Below the pieces are notes generated by a model. The model saw only the letters and a program-made list of their open reading frames with translations, ran no database searches and was not told the DNA's origin. DNA of 64,000 nt, from assembly GCF_050003625.1 (NCBI RefSeq), contig NC_134397.1, positions 70,778,669 through 70,842,668 of the forward strand, in the 5' to 3' direction. Shown here piece after piece: positions 44,646 to 56,299 of the stretch (the first letter of the stretch is position 1; every line of letters begins with the position of its first letter). The DNA comes from Haematobia irritans (lineage: Eukaryota > Arthropoda > Insecta > Diptera > Muscidae). The translations under genes were made by a program, and so were the position numbers.

Positions 44646-45237
44646 TAAAATTGGTTCCGCCCTATTAAATATATTATCTTGTAATTATGTCAAAATTACA
44701 TTTTCGTTACATCCTAATACTCGTCATTGTAGTCACTTACATAAGTAAATAAAATAAATCTGAATTTTAAATAATAAAAGATAAAACAACAGACGACAAA
44801 TTCTTTTTTTTCCACACTCTAGTGGAATTGAAAAACAATAATTTCCATCGGAATGAATAAAATGTAAATGAATACTAAGAGAGTTTATTTCATTTCTGGC
44901 AACAGAATATTCATAAATAGACAGCAAAATTTTTTGTCTCTATGAATGAATTTCCCCCACATTCTACAACCAGATGTAAGAAAACAATTCAATAAACAAA
45001 GAATGCAACAAGAAAATAAAACAAATAGTTTATACATACAATTTACATTTTTTTTTTTATTGTCAGGTACGAGTAATATCCATAGGCTACTGCTATTCCT
45101 TGGGTATTTGCAAATGCAAAAAAGTGTGTGACACTTAACTTAAGGTGCTGCAATAGCAGCTCCAGCAATTAAAAGTGAGAATGAATAAAATTGATTACTT
45201 ATTGAAATGAATTTATTTTTTCATTTGATTGTTTATA
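44646..45237. other. Unassigned AT-rich stretch
   Basis: No recognised repeat or gene. Minus frame 44733-44927 and plus frame 44946-45131 are not credible. Confidence 0.4.
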
Positions 45238-45241
45238 TTAA

Positions 45242-45482
45242 CCCTCTAATGCCCCAATTTTTTTGCCAGCTGATTAAATTTTCAATGTTAACGACACAAA
45301 AGCAAGAGAACTAAGCAAGAAAAATTTATACGGTAAAATTCAGCATATGCTGCAAAGCCTCTTGAATATTTCAAATAAGTTTTCTTTTTATTTTGCCCAT
45401 TTTTGTTGTCTTAAGGAGTGTTTTACTAAAAGCTTTCTTATTAAATGAAGCCCGTCTAAAGGCGGGCTTGGGCATTAGAGGG
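45242..45482. mobile_element. piggyBac-like MITE, 241 bp
   Basis: TTAA (45238-45241), then CCCTCTAATGCCC; the other end is its perfect complement GGGCATTAGAGGG followed by TTAA (45483-45486). A 13-bp perfect terminal repeat starting CCCT inside a TTAA duplication is the piggyBac signature. A subterminal hairpin GCCCGTCTAAAGGCGGGC lies at 45450-45467. There is no coding capacity. Confidence 0.85.
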
Positions 45483-45699
45483 TTAACACCCTATGGAATA
45501 TGGTTTTTTTTATCATATTTACACGCCAAAGCGATGCTACCACGCCTTTTCTCCTGTTTGCTAAAATAAATCATTGATTTATGATTATACATATATTAAA
45601 ATTTGTCGTTTTTTCTGAAAGAACTGATATGTGTTTCTTTACTTTACCCGTATTTGAAGTATGTTACTCAAAGATAAAAAAAATTGGTTAATAGTACAC

Positions 45700-45776
45700 A
45701 CAGAAAAACAACCTTACCCAGTTCCAAAAAGTAAAGTGTTCAATTAATTTATTTTGGTATTCATTTCAAGCCAAAA
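45700..45776. repeat. Short CACACAGAAAAAC end
   Basis: CACACAGAAAAACAACCTT, then CAGTTCCAAAAAG and TTTTGGTATTCATTTCAAGCC, in the layout of the CACTGAAAAAAAGCATGC family (11868). Truncated by family C copy 2. Confidence 0.4.
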
Positions 45777-46440
45777 ACAAGTAAGTAAAGTAGAAAGTCG
45801 GGCGGGGCCGACTATATCATACCCTAAACCACCCCTAGTGATGTAGAATACATAAGCATTTGTAGGGCATCATTGGTATAGGTTTGGGAATTAAAGTGTA
45901 AATAGTTCCATATTTATGAAAATTTATGGGAGCATTACACTCAAAAAAAAAACAGTGAACCCTTTATTTCACTAAAGCCAATTTAACTTTATTTTAGTTC
46001 AAGCAATTTTTATGTTTGGAGAAAGTTTTCTTTAATCTAATAATTTTTTACGTACGTTAGTTAAATGAACTAAAAGGCTGGAAATAATATACACAAATGA
46101 AGCAAAAAGGTTTACTAAATTTAAATTAAATTTGTAAATTTTACTACAAATGCGCCCATCTTGAACTTCGTATGGCACTAAAGACATTCTTGCAATTTTG
46201 AACTCCAATTTTCCCCTTCAAACTGCAAAATTTTCTTTAACAAGTGAAAAAATTTAGTTATTTCTAATAAATTTTCTTGAATTTGTCGAAAAATATTTAC
46301 TTATAAGCATGATGCCAGCGTTTATAATACTGTTTAGTTGAAATTGTATAAAAATAATCAAACTTTTCTAAAACTAGCCAAAATTTTTCTTCCTGATGGG
46401 TTCAATGTTTTTTGAGTGTATTTCAATCTGAATAGAAATG
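45777..46440 (+). repeat. INE-like element, family C copy 2 (5' end, with MITE)
   Basis: AACAAGTAAGTAAAGTAG, stem-loop AGTCGGGCGGGGCCGACT, motif TACCCTAAACCACCCC. A MITE is inserted at 45938-46418. It is followed by a second, similar 5' end at 46515. Confidence 0.65.
45938..46418. mobile_element. CACTGAAAAAA MITE, copy 2
   Basis: The left end is CACTCAAAAAAAAAACAGTG and the right end ATGTTTTTTGAGTG, with TA on both sides (45936-45937, 46419-46420). 481 bp; body closely similar to 679-1194 (ATTTCACTAAAGCCA, GTAAATTTTACTACAAATG). Confidence 0.75.
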
Positions 46441-46514
46441 CCAGATCTTTGGATCTATATTTGATTTAATACCTGCAGAGTTAGTATACCAATAATATTA
46501 AGTCCATTATTAAA

Positions 46515-46690
46515 ACAAGTACGTAAAATAGAAAGTCGGGCGGGGCCGACTATATCATACCCTAAACCACCCTTACTGAGTTAGTAATCATAAGCATTTG
46601 GGGGATAACATTGATATAGGTCTGGGATATAAACCGCATGGGTGCTTTGTCTCAATCTGACTATAGCTCATAGGGAAAATGTTCGGTATA
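46515..46690 (+). repeat. INE-like family C, 5' fragment
   Basis: AACAAGTACGTAAAATAG, the stem-loop, TACCCTAAACCACCCTTAC, and about 120 bp of 5' part, then cut off. Confidence 0.6.
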
Positions 46691-46914
46691 CCCTACAAGG
46701 ACAAAAAAGTTCCCCACTTCCCCACACATTCCCAAACAATTTTACCTACAATATTTTCGTTAAGTTTATACAAATTTAACAAAACAAAAATGGTGCTAAG
46801 TACTTTATTATCTTAAAACATTAAAATATATAACCTAGAAAATAAATTTGTGTTACCACCACGGATGCCACAGTTGGTAGAATTCTACCAAAAATAGTAT
46901 TTTTTTTTTTTTTT
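46691..46914. other. Unassigned AT-rich stretch
   Basis: No recognised feature. Confidence 0.3.
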
Positions 46915-47215
46915 GTTAAATCTCTATAGAAATAAAATTTTGGAAGAAGTTTCTATAAACAAATTTATTTGAGAAAATATTCTATAAAAATAAAATTTTG
47001 ATAGTAAATTCTATAGAAATAAAATTTTGAGAAAAAATTCCACAGAAATAAAATTTTGAGAAAATCTTTTATAGAAATAATATTTGGAAAAAAAAATTCT
47101 ATAGAAATACAATTTTGACAAAATTTTCTATAGAAATAAAATGTTGACAAAATTTTCTACAGGAATAAAATATTAACAAAAATTTCTATAGAAATATTTG
47201 TTTGGTAGATTTGTG
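46915..47215. repeat. 29-bp tandem repeat, isolated and diverged
   Basis: About ten units of CTATAGAAATAAAATTTTG in the reverse sense of the family B arrays, without 153-bp units next to them. Flanked by GTTACCACCACGGATGCC and ACGAGTGGTAACTATTG, reminiscent of the GGTTGCCACTCGAGCC boundary in family B. Confidence 0.7.
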
Positions 47216-47511
47216 GTAATCTTAAAATTTTGTTAGATTTTTTTTTTTTTTGGCACGAGTGGTAACTATTGTTACCAAACATTGTTAAAGATCAAGCCTT
47301 GCCGGCTTCTAATTTTCTCCTCTAGAGCCACCAAAATGTAAAAATTATTAGAAATTGTGTTGAGTGAAAATGTCCCTACATCGTGGCTCTACGTCCTACA
47401 AGACGCTAAATATTAGAACATATAGGGAATTTCCCCTACTTCTAGCAACACTGGCTGTAGTTGATATTGCACCTACGGGGTTAGCAGTCTCTTATATTGA
47501 GCCCATTATTA

Positions 47512-49304
47512 AACAAGTACATACGGCCGTAAGTTCGGCCAGGCCGAATCTTATGTACCCACCACCATGGATTGCGTAGAAACTTCTACGAAAGACTGTG
47601 ATTTAGTCCATACATGGTATATATTAGACAATAAAGTTATGTATAGTTAAGTCTACAAATAATTACGAATCGATATGGACTTTTTGTACGTAGAGAGCAA
47701 GAATTGAAATATGGGGGTCGCTTATATCGGGGCTATATACAATTATGAACTTGATATGGACCAATTTTTGTGTGATTGGGGATCGATTTATCTGAGGGCC
47801 ATATATAACTATAGACCGATATGGACCTAGTTAGGCATGGTTGTTAACGACCATATACTAGCACAATGTACCAAATTTCAACTCACTCGGATGAAATTTG
47901 CTCCTCCAAGAGGTTCCAAAACCAAATCTCGGGATCGGTTTATATGGGATTATGTACGATTATGGACTGATATGGACCACTTTTGGCATGGTTGTTAAAT
48001 ATCATATACTACCACCACGTACCAAATTTCAAGCAGATCGGATGAATTTTGCTTCTCCAAAAGGCACCGGAGGTCAAATCTGGGGATCGGTTTATATGGG
48101 AGCTATATATAATTATGGGCTGATAGGAACCAATTCCTGCATGGTTGTTGGATACCATATACTAACATCACGTACCAAATTTCAACCGAATGGCAAGAAT
48201 TTTGCTCTTCAAAGGGGCTCTGGGGATCGGTTTATATGGGGCCTATATATAATTATGGGCCGATATCGACCAATTTTTGCATGGGTGTTTGAGGCCATAT
48301 ATTAACACCACATACCAAATTTCAACTGAATCAGATGAATTTTGGTCTTCCGGAGGTTCCGGAGGTCAAATCTGGTGATCGGTTTATATGGGGGTTATAT
48401 ATAGTTATGAACCGATGTGGACCAATTTTTGCATGGTTGTTAGAGACCAGATACTAACACCATGTACCAAATTTCAGCCGGATCGGATGAAATTTGCTTC
48501 TCTTAGCGGCCTCGCACGCCAAATCGGGGGATCGGTTTATATGGGGGCTATATATAATTATGGACCGATGTCGACCAATTTTTGCATGGTTGTTAGAGAC
48601 CATATACTAACACCATGTACCAAATTTCAGCCGGATCGGATGAAATTTCCTTCTCTTAGAGGCCTCGCAAGCCAAATCGGGGGATCGGTTTATATGGGGG
48701 CTATATATAATTATGGACCGATGTGGACCAATTTTTGCATGGTTGTTAGAGACCATACACTGACACCATGTACCAAATTTCAGCCGGATCGGATGAAATT
48801 TGCTTCTCTTAGGGGCCTCGCAAGCCAAATCGGGGGATAGGTTTATATGGGGGCTATATATAATTATGGACCGATGTGGACCAATTTTTGCATGGTTGTT
48901 AGAGACCATATACTAACACCATGTACCAAATTTCAGCCGGATCGGATGAAATTTGCTTCTCTTAGAGGCCTCGAAAGCCAAATTTTGGGGTCCGTTTATA
49001 TGGGGGCTATACGTAAAAGTGGACCGATATGGCCCATTTGCAATACCATCCGACCTACATCAATAACAACTACTTGTGCCAAGTTTCAAGTCGATAGCTT
49101 GTTTCGTTCGGAAGTTAGCGTGATTTCAACAGACGGACGGACGGACGGACGGACGGACGGACGGACGGACATGCTCAGATCGACTCAGAATTTCACCACG
49201 ACCCAGAATATATATACTTTATGGGGTCTTAGAGCAATATTTCGATGTGTTACAAACGGAATGACAAAGTTAATATACCCCCCATCCTATGGTGGTGGGT
49301 ATAA
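47512..49304 (+). repeat. INE-like element, family B copy 6
   Basis: AACAAGTACATACGGCCG, GTTCGGCCAGGCCGAA, TGTACCCACCACCATGG. The array's last units at 48531, 48684 and 48837 are exactly 153 bp apart and nearly identical to each other, more so than the outer units. Then (GGAC)n at 49132-49170 and the hairpin TACCCCCCATCCTATGGTGGTGGGTA. Confidence 0.8.
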
Positions 49305-49305
49305 A

Positions 49306-50699
49306 AAGAGAAAATCGCTCAATTAGTGTGGGTAATTAATCCAAATTTCAGCAAATAGGGCAATAGATTTATGTAAAAGCTACATGTAAGTTTAAATACG
49401 ATCAGCTAGTACATCAAAATTTTAAATTTGAATAACATAGGTTAATAAATAAGAGTATTATGGCCAAATATGACAAAATCGAGCGATGCATATATATGGG
49501 ACCTATATCTAAATCTGAACCAATTTGTATAATATTTTGCAGGTATGATTGATACCACAGAAGGTCACTTTGTGTAAAATTTGAATGCGATCAGTTAATA
49601 AATGAGGCCCCTATGGTCAACAATAAGGTTATTAGGGGCAAATTTTGTCAAAATCGGGCGATAAATATATATGGGAGCTATATCTAAATTTGAACCGATT
49701 TCGATGAAATTTTGCACAAACAGTTAGTGCTATAGAAGATTACATTTAGCAAACTTTGAGTACGATCGGTTGATAAATAAGGGTTTTACGGCCAAATTTG
49801 GCAAACTCGGGCGATACATATATATGGGAGCTATATCTAAATCTGAACCGATTTCGATGAAATTTCGCACATACAGTTAGAGCTATAGAAGATTACATTT
49901 AGCAAACCTTGAGTACGATAGGTTGATAAAAAAGGGTTTTACGGCCAAATTTGACCAAATCGGGCGATACATATATATGGGAGCTATATCTAAATCTGAA
50001 CCGATTTCGATGAAATTGCGCACATACAGTTAGAGGTATAGAAGATTATATTTAGCCAACTTTGAGCACTATCGGTTGATAAATAAGGTTTTTACGGCCA
50101 AATTTGGCAAAATCGGGCGATACATATATATAGGAGCTATATCTAAATCTGATCCGATTTCGATTATTTTTGGAACATATTGTCAGTACCATATAAGATT
50201 AGAGTAAGCCATGTTTTAGTAAGATCGCTTAATAAATAAGGATTTTATGGCCAAATTTGGGAAAATCGGGCGATACATATATATGGGAGCTATATCTAAA
50301 TCTGAACCGATTTAGATGAAATTTTGCAGACTTGAAGAACGATGAAAAAGGTTATCTTTTGCCAAATTTGGTGACGATCCGTTTGAAAACAAACGCAACG
50401 TGACCCCATTTGTCGAAATCGGGCGATACATATATATGGGAGTTCCTTGTTCCTTGTTCCCAAAAAACTCCCTGTACCAAATTTCATCAAAATCGGTTAA
50501 TAATTGCGACCGGAATCCTGTGAACAACAAATACATGGACAGACGGACGGACGGACTCCAAGCGCTAGAACGACTCAGGAGGTGATTCTGAGTCGATCGG
50601 TATATATTTTATGGGGTCTAACAATCAATATATCTGGTAGGCACAGTTTTTGGCCGATCAAACTTATTATACCCTGACCACTATGTGGTTTAGGGTATA
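49306..50699 (+). repeat. INE-like element, family C copy 3
   Basis: The array has TATATATGGGAGCTATATC at 49670, 49823 and 49976 (153-bp steps) and further units to 50290. It ends with AGACGGACGGACGGAC, CTGAGTCGATCGGTATAT and the hairpin TACCCTGACCACTATGTGGTTTAGGGTA. It opens with AAAATCGCTCAATTAGTGTG, which recurs right after this hairpin at 50710. Confidence 0.75.
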
Positions 50700-51929
50700 A
50701 AAAGAGGAAATCGCTCAATTAGTGTGGGTAAGTATAATCGGTTAGTTGAAAATTTGAAATCTGTGTAACATTGGTTAATAAGTAAAAGTACAATATATAT
50801 GCATAGGAGCTATATCTAAATGTGAATTTGGGTGATATTTTGCAGGTTTGATTGATACCGGAGAAGGTTACCTTGTGGTAAATTTGAGTAAGATTGGTAA
50901 ATAAATAAGGCTATTATGGTCATAAATAAAGTCATTAGGGGTAAATTTTTGATTTATATGGGATACATATATATGGGAACTATATCTTAGGTTAGGATAG
51001 GTTATGTGGCAGCCCGATGTATCAGGCTCACTTAGACTATTCAGTCCATTGTGATACCACAGTGGTGAACTTCTCTCTTATCACTGAGTGCTGCCCGATT
51101 CCATGTTAAGCTCAATGACAAGGGACCTAATATTTATAGCCTAGACCGAACGGCGTTCCACAGTCCAGTGAAACCACTTAGACAACCTTTGAAACCCTCA
51201 GAAATGTCACCAGCATTACTGAGGTGGGATAATCCACCGCTGAAAAACTTTTTGGTGTTCGGTCGTAGCAGTAATCGAACCCACGACCTTGTGTATGCAA
51301 GGCGGGCATGCTGACATTGCACCACGGTGGCTCCCAACTATATCTTAATCTGAACCACTTTGGATGATATTTTTGGATGATGAGGCCACTATGGTCAATA
51401 ATGAGGTTATTAGAGGCAAATTTTTGAAAATCGGGCGCTTCATATATATGGGAGCTATATATAAATCTGAACCGATTTGGAAAATATTTTGCACATATTG
51501 CTAGTATTATAAAAGATTAAAGTAAGCCAAGTTTGAATAAAATCGGTTGATAAATAAGGGTTTTATGGCCAAATTTGATAAAATCGGGCGATACATATAT
51601 ATGAGAGCCATATCTAAATCTGAACCGAATTTAGCAGACTTGAGGAGTGATGAAAAATATTACTTTGTGCCAAATTTGACGACGATCGGTGTATAACATA
51701 TAAAGCGCAACGTTACCAAATTTCATCAAAATTTGTTAATTATTGCGACCGGAATCCTGTGAACAACAAATACATGGACAGACGGACACCAAGCGCTAGA
51801 TCGACTCAGGAGGTGATTCTGAGTCGATCGGTATATATTTTGTGGGGTCTAAAACCAATATTTCTGGTAGGCACATTTTTTGGCCGATCAAAGTTATTAT
51901 ACCCTGACCACTGTGTGGTTTAGGGTATA
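50700..51929 (+). repeat. INE-like element, family C copy 4 (with SINE insert)
   Basis: Begins AAATCGCTCAATTAGTGTGG as copy 3 does, so the two may be a tandem duplication. A SINE is inserted at 50990-51335. It continues with units at 51446 and 51597, the tail and the hairpin TACCCTGACCACTGTGTGGTTTAGGGTA. Confidence 0.72.
50990..51335 (-). mobile_element. tRNA-derived SINE with LINE-related 3' tail
   Basis: 346 bp on the minus strand between 12-bp duplications AACTATATCTTA (50978-50989, 51336-51347). The 5' head has an A-box-like CACCGTGGTGCAATGTCAG and a B box GGTTCGATTAC about 50 bp later, so it should be transcribed by RNA polymerase III. The 3' 55-70 bp (51061-50990 on this strand) match the 3' end of the LINE at 38406-38487: TGTGGTATCACAATGGACTG, then TAGTCTAAGTGAGCCTGA and CGGGCTGCCAC, ending in TAACCT-type repeats. 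It therefore probably borrows the LINE ORF2 protein. A related head is at 2518. Confidence 0.88.
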
Positions 51930-52548
51930 ATGAAGTCCATCTCTAGGAAAGCAATTTTCGATGTACTTTATAAATAATTAAATGAGAAAAACTGGACAAA
52001 TTGTACCATTTTATTAATCTTGCTCTGTTTTTAACCTATTTGAAAAAAGTTTAAATTATGCCTTAAAAATATGAAAAAATAGCGAACATCTGTGGGAGGG
52101 TATTTTTAGAAGTGCTTTTAAAGTTGTACCTTTAGAACAACTTTCAATTTTTTTTAGCACACGTAGCTACAAACGTCATTCAACATGAAGCATTGAAAAG
52201 TCACTTCAATTGTTTCCAATATGATCGCAACATGTAACCAAGGCATAACATTCTAACTACTTCTCGAGATGTTCTTCATTATTATGAATAAAAATGGAAG
52301 AACGTAGGTTCAAATCTTACGGTTGATTTTTTACCAAATATTTTTCTTAAAAAAATATTTTTTTGTTATACTAAACATCGTTTTGGTATTTGGTATTTTC
52401 GGCGCACGTTTTTGTATAAATATATTTTTCCATTTAAACTCATTAGAAAATTGAAAATTTTCGTAATTGCCAAAATCATCACATAAGAACTTCCATGGAA
52501 GAGAAAAATTCATATGGCACAGGTTCAAATTCCCATGATGTTAGTGTT
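51930..52548. other. Unassigned AT-rich stretch
   Basis: No recognised repeat or coding signal. The minus frame 52331-52528 is Asn/Phe/Lys-rich and not credible. Confidence 0.35.
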
Positions 52549-52656
52549 ATTAGTCCATATACTAACACAACATAAAAAATTAATCGTATGAAATTTGCTC
52601 CGCCAAGGGGCTTCAAAACCAAATCTGGGGATCGGTTTATATGAGGGCTATATATG
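52549..52656 (+). repeat. INE-like family B array fragment
   Basis: Part of one 153-bp unit (TTTGCTCCGCCAAGGGGCTT, GGGGATCGGTTTATATGAGG) ending at the CACTGAAAAAA end at 52657. Confidence 0.6.
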
Positions 52657-53720
52657 CACTGAAAAAAAGCATGCTCGGTTCCAAAAAATTTGTCTTTACT
52701 TTAAAAATGTTGGTATTGATTCCGAGCCAAAGAAGTGCAGAATACAATTCTTTTTAAATTTTGGTTTTGTGTACTTGCTTCTAGGAAGCAAATTGTAATT
52801 TTTCGCTTTTTCAGTTTTTTTTCTTCATATCCTATCAAAGTCCTTTAAAAACGAGTTAACGACAACTTTATTTTCTTAATTAAGACTCGACTTCCTGTAG
52901 AAATTATATGGTATGTTTCAAGTAAAAAACGTTTTTAAAATAAAGTGTTGAAAAACATGTCCTATATCACTAGCCAACAGTCGTTTTGTGATTTGTTTCT
53001 AGCATATTTTTTCTTATTGATTTTGACTTATTTGATCCTAATACTACTCAAATTAAAGAGAATTGAGCCGTCTACAACTCATTCTCAGAAAATTTTCAAA
53101 TCGGGTAAGAAGTTTGGATGTTGGCGGCTTAAAAAGGTTATAAACGGCGTTTTTTTAGTAAAAATGTGGCAGAAAAAAACATATAAAAATTCATATAAAA
53201 TATAAAACACGATGCTAACAGCAATTTTGGTTTTTTTACATATATATTTTTATATATATTACATATTATTTTTACAAAGAAAATAAGCCCTTACTTAACA
53301 AAATCTTACAACAAATAGCGGACTCAATTTTCTTTTGAGTAGCACTAGGATCAAATAGGTCAAATAAGACGAAAGATATGCTCAAAATTGTAGGTGTAAG
53401 AAAATTTTGTTATTTGTTTCCTAGTGTATTTGAATGATTTTTTATTTTGTAGTCAAGATGCAAAAAGATAACAAATTTAAAGACAATTTCATAAATTTTT
53501 CTGAATTATTAAAGTCAAGTTGACCTTAGCACAAATATTTTTTCTTTCATGTTATGATATCCATTTTTAAGTGAAAACACTTAATTATAAGGACATTACG
53601 ACTTCATTGGAAAGTTTATCGACTTTGATGGACATAGCAAGGACACAAATGAAGTAATGGAAAAATATTCTAAAAGTAAACAACTCCGTTTCTCGTCTAA
53701 TATGGAATTTGACATAAAAT
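52657..53720. mobile_element. CACTGAAAAAAAGCATGC element with internal inverted repeat
   Basis: The end CACTGAAAAAAAGCATGCTC is followed by TTGGTATTGATTCCGAGCC as at 11868. Inside, 52999-53065 and 53322-53395 form an imperfect inverted repeat (TTTGATCCTAATACTACTCA against TGAGTAGCACTAGGATCAAA). At 53545-53605 is the block shared with 2700-2762. The right terminus is not identified. Confidence 0.45.
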
Positions 53721-53814
53721 ATGATCTTATATGGACAAAGGGGAGAAATTTGCAAAAAGTTTAATTCCTTAAAATGTTTTCCTTATTGTTTGAAATTAAA
53801 TTGGAAAATCGTTT

Positions 53815-56299
53815 TTATACCCTCCACCATAGGATGGGGGTATATTAACTTTGTCATTCCGTTTGTAATACATCGTAATATTGCTCTAAGACCCCATAAA
53901 GTATATATATTCTGGGTCGTGGTGAAATTCTGAGTCGATCTGAGCATGTCCGTCCGTCCGTCCGTTAGTCTGTCCGTCCGTCTGTTGAAATCACGCTAAC
54001 TTCCGAACGAAACAAGCTATCGACTTGAAACTTGGCATAAGTAGTTATTATTGATGTAGATCGGATGGTATTGCAAATGGGCCATATCGGTCCACTTTTA
54101 CGTATAGCCCCCATATAAACGGACCCCCAAATTTGGCTTGCGGAGCCTCAAAGAGAAGAAAATTTCATCCGATCCGGCTGAAATTTGGCACATGGTGTTG
54201 GTAAGTGGTCCTTAACAACCTTGCAAAAATTGGTCCACATCGGTCAATAATTATATATAGCCCCCTTATAAACCGATCCCCCGATTTGGATTGCGGAGCC
54301 TCAAAGAGAAGCAAATTTCATCCGATCCTGCTGAAATTTGGTACATGGTATTGGTATATGTTCTCTAATGACCATGCAAAAATTGATCCATATCGGTCCA
54401 TAATTATATATAGCCCCCATATAAATCAATTTCCAGATTTGTCCTCCGGAGCCTCTTGGAGGAGCAAAATTCATCTGATCCGGTTGAAATTTGGCACATG
54501 GTGTTGGTATGTAGTCCTTAACAACCTTGCAAAAATTGGTCCATATCGGTCTATAATTATATATAGCCCCCATATAAACCGATCACCAGATTTGGTTTCC
54601 GGAGCCTCAAAGAGAAGCAAATTTCATCCGATACGACTGAAATTTGGTACATGGTATTAGTATATGGTCTCTAACAACCATGAAAAATTGGTCAATATCG
54701 GTCTATAATTATATATAGCCCCCATATAAACCGATACTCAGATTTGAACTCCGGAGCCTCTTAGAGGAGCAAAATTCATCCGATCCGGCTGAAATTTGGT
54801 TCATGGTATTGGTATATGTTCTCTAATGACCATGCAAAAGTTGGTCCACATTGGTCCATAATTATATATAGCCCCCATATAAACCGATACTCAGATTTGA
54901 ACTCCGGAGCCTCTTAGAGGAGCAAAATTCATCCGATCCGGCTGAAATTTGGTTCATGGTATTGGTATATGTTCTCTAATGACCATGCAAAAGTTGGTCC
55001 ACATTGGTCCATAATTATATATAGCCCCCATATAAACCGATCCCCCGATTTGGCTTGCGAAGCCTCTAAGAGAAGCAAATTTCATCCGATCCGGCTGAAA
55101 TTTGGTACATGGTGTTGGTATATGTTCCCTAATGACCATGCAAAAATTGGTCCATATCGGTCCATAATTATATATAGCCCCCATATAAACCGATCCCCCG
55201 ATTTGGCTTGCGAAGCCTCTAAGAGAAGCAAATTTCATCCGATCCGGCTGAAATTTGGTACATGGTGTTGGTATATGTTCTCTAATGACCATGCAAAAAT
55301 TGGTCCATATCGGTCCATAATTATATATAGCCCCCATATAAATCGATTCCCAGATTTGTCCTCCGGATCCTCTTGGAGGAGCAAAATTCATCCGATCCGG
55401 TTGAAATTTGGTACGTGGTGTTAGTATATGGCCGCTAATAACAATGCCAAAATTGGTCCATATCAGTCCATAATTATATATAGCCCCCTTATATAAACCG
55501 ATCCCCAGATTTGAAGCCCTGAGCCTCTTAGACGAGCAAAATTCATTCGATCCGGTTGAAAATTGCAACGTGGTGTTAGTATATGGGCGCAAATAACCAT
55601 GCCAAAATTGGTCCATATCGGTCTATAGGTATATATAGCCGATCCCCAATCACACAAAAATTGGTCCATATCGGTTCATAATCATGGTTGCCATTCGAGC
55701 CAAAAATAATCTAGCAAAATTTTATTTCTATAGAAAACTTTGTCAAAATTTTATTTCTATAGAAAATTTTGTCAAAATTTTATTCCCATAGAAAATTTTG
55801 TCAAATTTTATTTCTATAGAATATTTTGGCAGCATTTTATTTCTGTAGAAAATGTTGTCAAAATTTTAATTCTATAGAGAATGTTGTCAAAATTTCATTT
55901 CTATAGAAAATTTTGTTAAATTTTTATTTCTATAGAAAATTTTGTCAAAATTTTATTTCTATAGAAAATTTTGTTAAAATCGTATTTCTATAGAAAATTT
56001 TGTGCAAATTTTCTTCTATAGAAAATGTTGTCAAAATTTTATTTCTATAGAAAATTTTGTCAAACTTAATTATATACGTATTTAATCGGCCTTTTAAAGT
56101 TTAATATATACCACGTATGGACTACGTGGTATATACTACGGTATTAGGAGGTTTTAAGATACCTTGCCATCGGCAAGTGTTACCGCAACCCAAGTAATTC
56201 GATTGTGGATGACAGTCTTCAGTAGAAGTTCCTACGCAATCCATGGTGGAGGGTACATAAGCTTCGGCCTGGCCGAACTTACGGCCGTATATACTTGTT
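53815..56299 (-). repeat. INE-like element, family B copy 7 (full length)
   Basis: Hairpin TTATACCCTCCACCATAGG, (GTCC/GTTA/GTCT) tract at 53948-53984, about ten 153-bp units (54105-55640), 29-bp array (55705-56066), AATTATATACGTATTTAATC, then the 5' part with GGCCTGGCCGAA and TATACTTGTT. Two neighbouring pairs of units (near 54720/54865 and 55040/55190) are almost identical, a sign of recent unequal exchange. Confidence 0.8.
55705..56066. repeat. 29-bp tandem repeat, family B copy 7
   Basis: About twelve units of TTTCTATAGAAAATTTTG, in the same position as in copies 1 and 3. Confidence 0.85.

Noticed and set aside
49132..49170. (GGAC)n as a telomere or centromere repeat
   Set aside because: It lies at the fixed (GTCY)n site of an INE-like element and is explained by that.
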